DNA of 64,000 nt. Source: Sclerotiophoma versabilis (lineage: Eukaryota; Ascomycota; Dothideomycetes; Pleosporales; Didymellaceae). The stretch covers positions 1,054,001 to 1,118,000 of the forward strand of contig JAAROD010000093.1 in NCBI GenBank assembly GCA_012274445.1. The letters are read 5' to 3'. Below the pieces are notes generated by a model. The model made no database searches. It was given only the letters and a program-made list of their open reading frames with translations, and was not told the origin of the DNA. Made by a program: the position numbers and the translations under genes. This document shows positions 20,394-32,455 of this stretch, one piece after another (within the stretch, counting starts at the first letter, position 1; every line of letters starts with the position of its first letter).

Positions 20394-21012
20394 TCACACC
20401 GCCTCATTATAGTGTTCTTTCATTGGCCTGGTGCGCTTCAACGCCGTCAGACTATCGGATCTTCGTAGATGTACCTCCTCAACCCTACGAATGCGCTTCA
20501 ATTTCAGCTTCGGTCGGTCGAACAAACTTTGGCTGTGTTCTTTGTCGTTCAACGCAGCTCTGGACTTCCCACCGACAAGAATAGACGAACGGGGTGGTGT
20601 AGTCGGTTTGTTATAAAGATTGGCCGTAAACGTCGGCAAGTCCGAGTCCATGCAGGAACCGATAGCAGCGCAGGCGCCTTGCGCGACCGCGGTGGCATCG
20701 GAGCGTCCAGACGATGTTCGTGGAGGATATGGAAGAAAAGCAGGCGAAGTCGGACGCGGTCTGTTAGGGAATCTTTCGATGTCGCTATGATAGTTTTTGG
20801 GACAAATTCGACCTGATGAGAGTCAAAGTGAGTCGCTATGCATTGAGTTCTCTCCAGGTATCCTTACCTCGTCTGTACATCCACCTTTATAGGACCGCTG
20901 CGAGAGAGTCTTTACAGTTGGTGCCTGCAATTGCAACGATGATTCCGAGCAGGGCGATGAAAGTTGAGATTGCTTGGAGTACAGTGTTCACTATTTCCAA
21001 TGCCTCTGACAT
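20394..21012 (-). CDS. Small single-pass membrane protein, unknown
   Basis: The preferred model joins 21012-20916 and 20812-20394, giving 171 residues. The N-terminus MSEALEIVNTVLQAISTFIA runs into a hydrophobic segment (LLGIIVAIAG), followed by a proline-, serine- and arginine-rich tail ending in a basic stretch (RPKLKLKRIRRVEEVHLRRS). The donor gtaaag at 20915 is weak. A rival model starts at ATG 20880 and uses the stronger donor gtaagg at 20867 with the same acceptor (atcag), giving 143 residues without the membrane segment. Both keep frame into the same second exon, which is convincing. I recognise no family. Confidence 0.5.
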
Positions 21013-22669
21013 CGCTAACTTGCGAATATGTTTCCTGGCAAGATGAGACGGTGTTTGCAAGGCTGATGTGAAAGTAATGATGGTTCTGATAGAGAGTTTT
21101 GTTCGCCTGAAGGTGAACTAAGTACTGCTGAAGACGTCTTTCAAGCTGGCAGCATCGAATCATCTTATACTAGATTGTGCATGCATAGCCTCCTGTGCGC
21201 AAATAGGGGGGTGGGTGTTCTGACAAGAGTGGCTGAACTATTTGCCAAAGTTGATTCGTGACCTAGGCATCATTATGGGGGACATGATGGGATCGACCTG
21301 CCGCTAGCTATTTTGGCCGGCCCACCGTAGGCCAGGTGCTAAGGATCTATGCAAAGGGGAAAATCGCTTTGCCTTAATCTGATCTTTCGTTTCATCTCTC
21401 ATTTCACCTTGTAAACAGTGTCGCTGAGAAGAAAATTTGACGGCAGACTTCAGTACTCACGAATGACATCTGGGGCCATATACCCCCATGCGTTAACGTC
21501 GCTTGTTGATAAGCATTGATTACGGAGAGAAGCGATGATCGACTCAAAAGACGTTCAGCATTGTAGAAGGAGTGATGATGACGCAGCTCGCTAATGCCAA
21601 CGCACTTCACCACTTGGGCAGGCCTAAAGGCATCTCGGCCTTCCCATCACCTTTAATACACAATCTGCGCCAACATACGATACGTCGCGCGACTCGGCAA
21701 GTCAAAGAGGAACGCAAATTCAGTGCATTTCTTCTACTCCTCAATCAATCACATTCCACTCATCAGCATCGAACTGCTGCTACATTGTTGCTGCTACATA
21801 TGGTACGTACATCCATGGACCAATCGTTTTGTCCGAAGAACAATTTTCACAACAACTCTTATTTACGACAGCTAATCATGAACAGCATTGATTTGAACGT
21901 CCAATTTTGACGGCCTCGCAATCAAAAATGTGTGTCGGTGTCATGTTCCCGTGTTAAATGCTTACCTCGCACTAGCTATTACACTGCACCTTCCTATAGT
22001 ACTCTTAATAATATTAAGTTATACATTACTTAACTCTAGGTTAATAGCTAATATTATCAGCCTTATATCTATAGTAAGTAGTTCATATAAACCTACATTT
22101 AGAATAGAGATAGTAGAACACTAAAGAAGTAAATAATTTATAGTAGTTAGTACTGCTAATAGTAACTAAAACACTAAGTGCTGTAAGATAACAGAGGTTG
22201 TTTCCTAATCTGTCCTATTATACCTAGTGGTGCTTGCTAAATATGTCTTTTAGAGAGGTGGCTGTACTCTACTAAGCTCGAACGCCCTCATGTCGCTCAG
22301 CGTTTTAGCGTAGGCACAGCCTACCAAGCATTGATGTGTGGACAGCCTTACACATCTTTTGGCTTCATGTTACACCGCAGTGATCGTGTTGTCCATTCAG
22401 ATAGTTTCACTTAGAGTTTGCAGGGCCTTCAGAGAAAGGTTCACTTGAGCCAACAAAGGATTGTGAGTAGATGAACCGCACTTTGATAAATTGTGAATGA
22501 AATTCTCATCATACCATAGCACGATGCGCCATCTTGCAATTTCCACCTCTATGCTCAAATGAACACCCACTCGACTACTTCTATCTCGAAGTTAAATGCA
22601 AGCGTTCAATTTGTCAAGAAGGGAAGACTTGGGGTTCATTTTGAGTATAGTAGAAAGCACGCCCACTAA
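21013..22669. other. Intergenic region with AT-rich island
   Basis: No gene. 21960-22270 is sharply AT-rich against the rest of the window. The 21572-21910 frame is not convincing. Confidence 0.6.
21960..22270. repeat. AT-rich, RIP-like relic
   Basis: About 300 bp dominated by A and T, with many TA dinucleotides (taatattatc, ctatagtaagtag) and almost no CpG. This is the expected look of a transposon remnant mutated by repeat-induced point mutation. No terminal repeats or coding motif remain, so the element cannot be classed. Confidence 0.55.
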
Positions 22670-23127
22670 ATGCAAAATGTCAAAGATAATTTCCCACGTG
22701 GGCTTAAGCAATTTTGTGTAAACGAGTTCTGGAATAACACGAAGGCGCTAGAAGAAAAGGTCAAAGATCTGGCCCAGGCACGTAAAGATCAAGTAAATGT
22801 GGAAAGATACAACATCTACACTACTCACTATTTCGCACCCCGCAGTCCTGAATGTGGTATTTGCTCTGAGGCCGGTGATGATGAATGGCAACTCAGGGAC
22901 GAAGGAAGACAAGGAGAGTACATCGTTGTTGCCATGTAAGAGCCTCTAGGATCTGAAATTAGGCATAAGCTACTCCCCATTCCAGAAAGACAGAACGATG
23001 GACTGGAGTTTGGTCCATCGAGGACCACAAAGGGAGTAAGTGTAAAACTTCTGAAGATGATTTGAAAGTTGACTATGAAAAAGAATCCCACGGAGTGAAT
23101 TGCGGAACAGTTATACAGAATACATGA
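22670..23127 (+). CDS. Candidate hypothetical gene, possibly degenerate
   Basis: Exon 22670-22935 joins in frame to an exon from 22986 through a 50-nt intron (gtaaga...attccag). The product has a charged helix (KALEEKVKDLAQARKDQ), a CGIC pair and, after the join, IKTERWTGVWSIEDHKG, which looks like real protein. A gtaagt donor at 23032 may start another intron, but I could not find an acceptor that keeps frame with the coding-like segment EYMNTFYQDLVARYANHHK further down (about 23118-23175). A frameshift or decay is likely. Function is unknown. Confidence 0.35.
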
Positions 23128-23766
23128 ACACGTTCTATCAGGACTTGGTTGCAAGATACGCAAATCATCATAAGATCATCGAAGAGTGGAGGAGCAGTCT
23201 GAACTCAGTGGTGATGATGCCGCCCGCACAGCCATCGGCGTCAAGCATTACCGCAAGCCGCACATAAGCAGGCCCTACAACATACTTGCTGACCATCTTC
23301 AGGAATGGGTGTCGGACAAAAAGCCGTTACCAGAATGGCGAAGAACAAAAGAGTCTGCTGTCTTCTTGAGTTTGAGAACAATAAAGGCCCTTCTCTGATC
23401 AATTCTGGCAGCAGTTTCTAAGACGTGAAACCAGGATTGACTCCCAACATCATCATTCCTGTCGATTCAACTCAATCCTTGCCGCAGTGGAACATCTGGA
23501 GGCAGTTCCTGGATTATTCGAGCAGACCAGACAGAGAGAGAAGCCTATAAAATGGGACATTGTGGCTGATGACACAACTACTGAATGTTACGACATCGAT
23601 CAGCACTGAATACACATTCCTTAAGGCAGGTCAGATAGGTTCAAAGAGAAAATAAGACATTTTCTTGATTGCATCTTGCGAGACTGATACATCCGTGATT
23701 TATCTGGTCGTGTTCTTCTCTAATTACGGTTGACTCTATCGTCTTATACGATGGCTTGTATATAGC
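23128..23766. other. Intergenic, tail of the candidate gene
   Basis: Contains further protein-like fragments in shifted frames up to about 23400 that may belong to the preceding candidate gene; after that nothing is recognisable. Confidence 0.4.
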
Positions 23767-25656
23767 TTACCATAAGAATCTCTGGACATTACCGGGTTCA
23801 CTGGGCCATACGAATGTCCGGTACAGGAAGAGATATTGCAAGACCTGGTTGATGCCAATCAGCCAGACCGTCTCGAGTACCACGCGTAAATCCAGAGAGT
23901 ATGTTCGCTTTCCGATCGAGAATGTGGTTGGTGCATGTGGCACATGCAGACGCCAGATGATCCATGGTATTATGAAGTAGCGAGGTTCGACCAAAGGGGC
24001 CGTTACAACAGAGAGTGCTGTAGTGATGAGCCATATGACAACAAAGCTGAGCTGGACCGGCGGTTTCTTGTTTCTGAGGGCCTCTTGACAAGGTCTGGTT
24101 TGAACTGATCGTTTTGGTCCCTCCATATCCACAGTAGGATGGGCAAGGGACTGTATGCTGAGCCAGAAGCAAACGTAGTACACTGGAACAGCGAGATACT
24201 TGATTACCGGATTCTGAAGAAGGAGCTTGAAGACATAGAATATGTAGTGTCGATTGTCGGCGAGGGTGTAGGGGTGGACAATTGTGTTGAAGTGTACAGC
24301 GAGCAGGCCTACAGCAATGAAAAGAATGGCCTGCAAAGGCGGGGGATAGGTGGAGTAGGCAAGACTCGATTTGGCTCCAATCTTGGCTCCGATCCGAGTT
24401 GGCAATAAGTCGACCACACTGCTGAATAGAGGTCCTAAAAGTATGGGTGCGGAGAATAAAGCGATGTACGGCCATATGTACAGCATTTGAGGTGTGTGGA
24501 TGGTAGCAGTGTGTGCTGATTTGTCACCTGTTGCTGTTAAAGTATTGCTCCTTATGGAATGTGTACTGCTTACCAAGGACAACGCTACCGTTCCAGACCA
24601 CAAATCCAGCGAAAAGGACGAGAAGAAAGATGTAAGCAACAACAGACCTCAGAACTCTGACCGGGGAGCTCAGAGCCGCAATTGCAGTTGTTAACAAAAA
24701 CATGATCGAATCTAGCCAAAGTCAGCCATGCCTTCACTGACCCAAAAGAAGCATACCTGAGATAGAAAGCCCTCCTTCCTGCAAAGAGCGATTAGAAATT
24801 GTGCCTTTAGTCCAGCTCTCTTGCAAAATAGCCACATGGCTTTGCCTGGCTGCGCTGCCTGGTGTATACGCGCGCTCTCTCAAAACTCTCACAACTGTCA
24901 GACCAGCAGGGAACACAGCCACCCAGAAGATGTTGGTTTGTCGGAAGAACAAGGCCACAACGCCACTAATGACAGCGATAACATCGTCGCTCAAACTCCT
25001 TTGCGACTTTTCGGTCGTTTTCAGGAACGCATGGTAACTTATGAGAACTGCCATGGTTGACATGGTGTCTGTATAGTACAGAGCACCAAAGAAAAACAGT
25101 GGTGGGAACAAGGCAATGTTGAGACTAGTCAGTGCGGTGGAGAAGGGCGTCTGACCGTCTTCTCTTACCCGCGATTGCTCCTTTGGCGTAATTTTATCAT
25201 CCGTACCAGCGAAGTCCTCTTTCTGCTGAGCATGGCTACGGCGCTGGATAAAACGTCGTATTTGCAGAACCTTGTAGAATGTGTAGCTAAGTGCATACAA
25301 ATTCTGAAGTCTGAGAGCTCTTGTGCTGCAACCAAGTATCGGCGAGAGTAGCTTAGCTACCAGATACCTATGTGGCATTAGTTAAGCATTCCTCATTCGT
25401 ACCTCGGAAAAAGTGGTCGTACAAGCCTGGCGGTGTGGTGATCTTAGGGTCCCATGTAAAATCCCCTGCACAGTATTTCTGAGCTTGAGGCACGTGGAAG
25501 AATTCATCCTTACATTATCAGCTCTGGACATCACATACTTAGTACTTCTCTTACGAGATAGGGATCCGGCACGTCTTTGTCCACCAAACCGAACCAAGTA
25601 GTGGCACTGGCAGCAAAGACGGCTGTAGCGATATGCTCCTGCCAATGTTCGTACAT
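23767..25656 (-). CDS. ALG10: Dolichyl-P-Glc alpha-1,2-glucosyltransferase ALG10/DIE2
   Basis: Five exons, 25656-25555, 25508-25423, 25367-24757, 24711-24574 and 24527-23767, give 565 residues (yeast Alg10 has 525). Introns are 46, 55, 45 and 46 nt. The N-terminus has the acidic loop PYLDEFFHVPQAQKYCAGDF and DPKITTPPGLYLVAKLL. Later landmarks are FRQTNIFWVAVFPAG, HPYTLADNRHYIFYVF, PLVEPRYFIIPW and the C-terminal VWPSEPGNVQRFLW, all typical of ALG10. The enzyme is a multi-pass ER protein that adds the third, terminal glucose to the dolichol-linked N-glycan precursor, the step recognised by oligosaccharyltransferase. It shares a short divergent promoter with PSF2. Confidence 0.95.
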
Positions 25657-25838
25657 CTGTATGGAAGAAGCTAGAAGATGGAGGTGATGAAGATGGTGAC
25701 GGTATCGAATGGTAGAGGACAGAAGCCGCGGGAGAGCCTCAAGAAGCTAGCGCCAATCTGGTAAAGCGTACTTCGGGCGCGTCCGCGGCCCATCGCTCCT
25801 CCAGACATTTCGAGATCACATACTCACGCATCGCAAGC
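25657..25838. promoter_or_regulatory. 182-bp divergent promoter, ALG10/PSF2
   Basis: The start codons of ALG10 (minus) and PSF2 (plus) are only 182 bp apart and face away from each other, so both promoters overlap in this stretch. No TATA box is seen. Confidence 0.6.
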
Positions 25839-26700
25839 ATGGCATTGCCTCTCCCGCCGGGGCTGACGCCTCCAGAAATTGCGTTCCTATGCGAGATGGA
25901 GCTTGTAACCGTCATACCGCGCCAGAGACTCGAGGGTTTCGAGCTGCTTGGTGTACGTCTGCCCCTCCAGCACCCCTCCAGACCTCTGACATACAATACG
26001 ATTCTGTGAGGACCAAGCTGACTGTCGAACAGGGACCTCTCAGACCGCTCAATCCACCCCAAAGAAGCAACATTCCCCTCTGGCTCGCCCTCCTTCTCAA
26101 ACGCCAACGCCGGGCGAACATCCTCCCCCCGCCCTGGCTGAATGCGCACTCTCTCACAGCTATCCTCGACCACGAAACAGAACACGCAGACACTTTCTCA
26201 CCGCCACCGCGACTGCCCCCGCAGCCATCAGACAACACGTTACCAATATCGCCGCCCTTCCTACCAACCTCTACCGCAGATGCAGCGCCTGACGCGTTAC
26301 CATACCACTGGCTAGAGCTAGGCGAGATGCTGCTTGAAGCCGCAGCAGATGACTTTGAAGAGCCAGATCAAGTACGGAAATTGCTGAGGGGGCTACGAGA
26401 AGCGCGTATGGCGAAGCTGCGAAGTGGTGTCGAGGTGCTGGACGCAGCTGGAGGCATCAAGATGAATGGAGTGGGAGGCATGGAAGTCGGAGAGGGCAGG
26501 TCATTCATCACAGGAGTCATTGATGGCCTAAGGTGTGTTCCAATTGCAGGTATATGTGCTGCGTAGATGTGCTGATCACTTGTAGGAAAATCGGTGCTTC
26601 TCGCGAACAGCAACGTAAGGACCGCGACGCAGAAGAGGCAGAGAACGGCTATTCCGGCACTGCAGGCGACTACGACGATGATGAAATGGACATGCAATGA
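25839..26700 (+). CDS. PSF2: GINS complex subunit Psf2
   Basis: Three exons, 25839-25952, 26033-26532 and 26586-26700, give 242 residues. The N-terminus MALPLPPGLTPPEIAFLCEM and VTVIPRQRLEGFELLG, then IPLWLALLLKRQRRANILPP, are diagnostic of Psf2. The region HWLELGEMLLEAAADDFEEP is the conserved helical core. The C-terminal extension is acidic (GDYDDDEMDMQ). With Sld5, Psf1 and Psf3 it forms the GINS tetramer, part of the CMG helicase at replication forks. Introns are 80 and 53 nt; joins are phase 0 and phase 2. Confidence 0.95.
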
Positions 26701-28807
26701 GCGCTTCTACAACATGCAGCGAAACACCTCGCTGCAATCTTACAACCGCACATCATCCCCAGTATCGACCACGGACATACTTTTAGGGCGTATCACATGA
26801 AATGCTTCTTAGCGAGATATGACACCCAGGCCTCGCCTCACTGTCGACCGAGCCACCGGCAAATGTACGCTCAAAAAACGGCCTCTCACCGTTCGCACAT
26901 GCAGCTCGCTTGCATACTCACACGGCCCGATCCCTGCACGCCCACGCATAACCGCCGCAACTATTGACGACCCACCATTGGCCATGTGCGACTGCTGTGT
27001 AACGAACATGGGTAACAGTGGCACGCAGGCAGTGTGGCGTATTGGAGGTCACACTCTGGCTGTGTCATAGGGGAATTGTCACATGGAGATGCTCCACAAT
27101 GCGTTTGTGATTGTGGAAAGATGAGGAAATGAGGATTACCGGGTGGGAAGTCGAGGGCATTCGTACTGTGGCTAAGAAAGGCAAGATATCCGCTCGAGCT
27201 ATAAACAGGGCATACAGCACGGGTGCTGGAAACAGGCTGCACCAGATTGTGGCTAGCTGCACATACCACGGAGACATGCATCCGTGTTCTGTAGAGTTGT
27301 AAACGAACATCTCAACACAGACGGCAGGGCGCTCCTAGAAAACTCTTGAGTCAGTGGTGCAATACCAGATATTGTCCAGAATGTCAAAACAAGACTTTAA
27401 TCATCGCCTACCGCTTACGTGTCCCTCTTCAAACAATATTGCATTCCTTTTGAAGCCTACATGGGAAGCATGCTCGTCATCCTTGGACGGTCTACTGGAC
27501 GCTGGCAGCTGGGAAGACGAGAATCATGGGGTGGACGTGATCAAATGTCGTACCACAGCTGCACTGCGCACTGGGCTTTTACGCATTCTTATTTTGCCAA
27601 GTCATGAAATCGCAGTCAAAGCTGGATTCAGTGTATGACTAGCCTGCGTATCTTGTTGCTTTTACCAAGCTGTACGATAACCAGTCCCAAAGAACAAGAC
27701 GGCACAAGGCCGAAAAAAGTGTAGCATCTACCCACCTACCCAAAGCAGAATCTTCGTTTTTGTTATCTTCAAATGCACGAGTGATACGGTTCTGGTGTCA
27801 AACTATACGCACACAAAAGCAGAAGCAGATACAGCGCATGTTGCGCTACTGCACTACGCACTGCTTTCGGACTGCTTCGCGAGCTGAACTCGTCAAGCCC
27901 TGTGCTTGCAAACGTTGTTTCACGAGAGCTGCCGCACAAGCCATTGTTCGGATTCCCAGCCACATGGAAGCGCGCCACGACATCCTAGTGCCTGTTTACT
28001 TTTCCAATTTTAGTAGGTACATGGTTTCGTTTCTTGGATTTCGCTGGCTCGGCTCGACGTCTGCATGCTGTTGCAAGTCTATCCACAGTAATTCATGGCT
28101 GAGGAACTCTGTTATTGGGATGTAGAGATCTCTCACGGTGGTTATGCGAACAGTGGACTAGCTCTTGATACCGTGATGTCTTCTTCACTAGAAATAGATC
28201 AGCCGGTCAACAGTCGAGCCTGCAAAGACAGCGAGTCTTGCATGAGATGTCATACGGAGGCTCGTGATACGGTGAAGAGATGATACAGTATCCAGCGTTC
28301 GAGGAGGAGCACTGAGTTCTATCCACACCGACTATTGTTCGGGTGGAAAGCATATCTGCTGCCTTGGCTTTAAGCTATCGCCACACCGCTACAAGCTGTC
28401 GCGAAGCTGTGGACCCTCACCATGAGTTGGACTTGAGCTTTGTTGCTGTAGCTATATGATCTTCATAGCAGCTCTCTACACTTTCTGTCTGAACCTACTT
28501 CATGTGGTGCTTTGCACGACTCGAGTCGGCGTACGAAATATGATGTGGGCCGGCCCACTTGTCCTCGATTTTTTTTGGCTCTTCGAAGCCCCAAAAGACC
28601 ATTTCCTGACACAGCATGCCCTTACCTGGTAGCTTGTGTGTTGCATGGTCGTTGCTCAAGCCATGTGGTCATGCTTTTGTTAGCGATTCGACATCATTGG
28701 GCCTCTGTAATATGGATTCAGTATGATACGAGAATTAGGCATGGAACGCGGATCTGGGATGCCAGAGACGGAATATGAGTATGCAGGTGAGTAGTCTATG
28801 ATAGCAG

Positions 28808-29145
28808 CCATATGATCTCCATAGCAGCCTTCGATGTAGTGCAATAAACCTGCCTCTTGTGGCAGTACAAGGTAGGCAACATGACTCCGGAAGATGAAGA
28901 AGGCGTCTGTTGAACCTGTAGAAGCAGTGTCTGGAGATCCAGAGTGGCAGACTTTGTAATAGAATCCATATGATCTCCATAGCAGCTTCCAACGCAGTGC
29001 AACGAACCTGCCTCTTGTGGTAGTATAAAGTGGGCAACATGACTCCGGAAGATGAAAAAGGCGTCTGACGGATTTGGAGAAGCCGTGTCTGGAAATCAAA
29101 GAGTAACAGACTTTGCAATAAGACCCATATGATCTCCATAGCAGA
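28808..29145. repeat. Tandem repeat, about 158-bp unit
   Basis: Two full units start at 28808 and 28966 and a third, cut short after about 20 bp, at 29125. Each begins ccatatgatctccatagcag. Shared internal words are acctgcctcttgtgg, gcaacatgactccggaagat and aaggcgtctg. A further partial copy lies near 29295-29370 (acatatgatctccatagcag, then acctgcctcttctgg), and a faint one near 28455. The unit is not a multiple of three, and ORFs run through it in several frames on the minus strand, so it is not a protein repeat. Confidence 0.9.
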
Positions 29146-32100
29146 TGTCCATACCTCAACGATGACTTCCTTCTTTCGGCATGTTCAGCTCGTTAACATG
29201 AGTTTGTGAGATGAGTACGGAGGCACTGTGGATGCAGGAACGACTCCAGGATCCCGATCTCTTGACGGCATGTATGTCGTAGCTGCAAGCCAACACATAT
29301 GATCTCCATAGCAGCAATCCATATCTTGCGTCCAAACCTGCCTCTTCTGGCAATACGTAGCAGCCAGCATGTCATTGTCGTCGCAATACCTTCTGTACTC
29401 ATCTTACGTGGTCTAGGAATAGCAATTCGTGGAGTCTTTGGAGATGATGGAGTACGAAATGGAGGACGTTCAGTTGTTCCTCCAATCAGAGCACGAGTTT
29501 ACTTCGGGAAGTGACGTGCATCGGGTGTCGTGAGACGGTCTTATAGGTATGCCGACCTATAGTGGACCATGGCATTTCCGAAATGCAGGTCGCATTTCGT
29601 GAACAGGTGTTCGGGCTCGGATTCTCGATATGCTCCTGCTGTCCTATGTTCCCTCTTGAAATTCTCAAAATGGGCTCGAGAAAGCGACCTGAGAATATGT
29701 CATCCATGTGAATACATCACTGGTGTAGCTATGTGTAACTGGCATCCTGTAGCATAGTGCATATGCGCATCGCAACCTAAGAAATATCATCCAAGCATAC
29801 ATGCGCTATCGTACCCAAGTTGTGACACTGTGCGTCTTAAGTTGATAGATGTCCCCTTCGCAAATGCAGGTGCTGGACAGGTCAATTTCTCTTAGATGGT
29901 CCACACTGTAATCATGCAGTGGAGCCAAGTGTAGCCTGCGAGGTTCTGCAAGCTGTCGTAGGGGCTACTCGAGCCGAACAAAAGTGGTGTAGTTCCTTAA
30001 AGAACGGAGTGTTAGTTTTCATGCGAACAATGTGCCGTTCGCTGTGTTGGAGGTTCACGACCCCTGACCCTTTGCGTCATCGTCTTATCATTGTCCTTCA
30101 GAACGCAAGATCTGCTTGGCGGTAGATCCCACTCGCAAAGGCACACTGCGCCTCTAAAGCACATGAAGCCGATGTTTCGGGTGCCGTCCGGAGACCCTGG
30201 TGTTCAGGCGAAGGTAAGGGCTGAGGGACGATCGCGCATCAAGTCTGCACCTACACCACCCTTCCAGCACCGGTGATAAGCGCACGGATGCTGATCTAGG
30301 GCTTTACCAATCTATAAGGACAGAGCGTTTGCTCTTAGACTCTGATTTGCAGTATGCATGTCACGCCGGCACCATGTATCAGCCCGAGAAGGCGGTCTGG
30401 TGTAATTGCAGCCGAACTTGTCCCTCAGATGAGATGGTACCTGCATAAGGCTCTCGATCCCACTTGAGCAAGCCGTAGGTCTCGCAAGAATTTGACCGTC
30501 GCAGTTTGCTCCTTGAAGGAGCGTGTAATTGTGCCAATGCGGCGCAGCCCAACGGCCTGCGATCCTTCGCTCGTGACCTCCACGCCCAGCCAGCCTGGTG
30601 GACGGCACTGACAGAGAGAAACGTGCAGATTGCCACCCTTCCCGTTGCGCCGGATTGCCGCCTCGACCGTTCAGCCGCGTAGGCGACAAGGAGGTTATGC
30701 ATGCAAGGAGCTCCTGTGAAAGGAGATGTTCCGCATGGATATCGGCAAGATGCTCAGATGTTTTGCTGATAAAAGTGTTTCGTGTCGAGCAAGCCAGCCT
30801 GTGCGCTGCATCTTTGCTTACAGGTGTCGTGACTGCGACTGACCATCACCCGTTCATAGCTTCCTCGAGCAGTGACTGCAATCATGAGTTCGGAGCGAAG
30901 TGATGCCGAGCTAGCTCCGTGTACAGGGTACTCAGCAGTCCTTTTAATCAAGGTAAGTACCGGGTGAAAACGGTGAAGGCAGACCAGGCTCAGGGTTTGA
31001 CGTTCCAAACTCGTACATTGATGGTTGGTATTATAATACGAAAATGACAAATATTGTATATTTGTTGCTGGTAAAGCGTTGCTCTGGGGAACGTATCGAC
31101 GCCACGTGCACCATCCATGTTGACCGAAGAGTGCGTATGCTGGGGCACCATGCGAATTTCGCTGCTTAGAGCCACTGGCCAGGCTAGGTGGATGAGCCTG
31201 GTCCCTTGCCCATAAGATCCCTTGGGTGAACGTGGCTAAGAGCGGAGTGTGCCAATGCGCAGGTAAACTGACGACTCAGCTGAGGAACCTGCCGTATACG
31301 GGCCACTTCATTTCTGTGCAGATAAAGCTGAAGCCGTGGGTTCGCAATGAACGCATTGCACGTCCCGTAAGATGGGTAGTCCATCACAGTGACCGTGCCT
31401 CAGGGTCGCAGCTCGAGGTGCTCAAATGACGACCAAAGATGACATGTTCTCCATCGAGCCTTCGCGTATCCCACGCCTCGGTACTTATGCATCGGCCGGT
31501 TTGCCGCATTTATTCAAGCTGCTATAGGTTCCCATGTCCTCGGGTCGCTTGAGCGCGGGTGAGGAGAGTTCGTGGCTGTTTCAGGCAAGGTTAGGCACCC
31601 TAAAGGGGAATCAGCAATTTGCGTATATCTCCACAAGGTTAAACCTGAGGCTCCACACCAATCAAGTCTGGAGTCGATCCTCATAGTCCGATATTCTCGG
31701 CAAAATTCAGAGCTTCGGCCTACCAATGAAGACAGAAAACGATCGCAGATACAACATCGCTGCGAAGTTGGAAAGGCTGGGTACGAGCGGTTGGCGATTT
31801 GATCGCGGCAGCTAGGGTACTGCCCCGTGAGCGGCGCGCATGTTAGGGCAGCGCCAATTCCATCACCTCGCAGGAAGATTTTCTTGAGGTTAACGCACAC
31901 GACCTCTTCAGTTCGGAAGAATCTAAAGAAATTTGTTAGCGCCCTACGAGAAGGGAGAAGAAGAGAGACCAAAGACTACCGCAAGCTTCTGCAAAGTTGT
32001 TCAGACATGACAAACTTCGAACAGTCGCGCGTCCACGGAGGAAATTGAGTATCCGCAAGACCCTTTTCGTGGTGATGCGCAAAACACTTTCTGGTCGTAT

Positions 32101-32349
32101 TGATTTCTGCAGATCGCCGAGGTCAACATCTTCGTGAGCGGCCCGGGCAGTACGCCCGGGATCGACTCCAATTGACAGAAGATAGGCAAAGCAAGAGTTG
32201 GCCTGGACCGCGACGATCCTGTGTCAAACGTCAAGTCCAAAGTTTATGGGGCATTGGGTTCAGTGTTACCTGTACCATGACAAGACGCAATCGTTCTCGA
32301 ATGATCTCCCTCTAGACTATTCCTTCATGGATAAGCAGTCTTGCGGTGT

Positions 32350-32455
32350 TTGCGGTAGCGGGAATTAAGACACTACTAATAAAGTTCTTTTCACTTATAG
32401 TAGTTTCTATGCTATCATAATCGTCGTTATAACTATTATCACCTATACTCTATCG
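32350..32455. repeat. Short AT-rich patch
   Basis: About 100 bp of A/T-rich, TA-dense sequence (cactactaataaagtt ... ctattatcacctatac) resembling the island at 21960-22270; probably a small RIP-like transposon remnant. Confidence 0.35.

Noticed and set aside
28545..28558. 14-bp palindrome gtgggccggcccac
   Set aside because: Short and without partner structure; a similar partial word near 21311 is not enough to call a regulatory site.
28680..29159. Repeat-containing ORFs on the minus strand across the 158-bp repeat
   Set aside because: The unit is not a multiple of three and similar peptides appear in three frames, so the openness comes from the repeat, not from coding.
31514..31972. 152-codon minus-strand ORF in the gene-poor block
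   Set aside because: No recognisable motif, irregular composition and no supporting promoter; could be chance.
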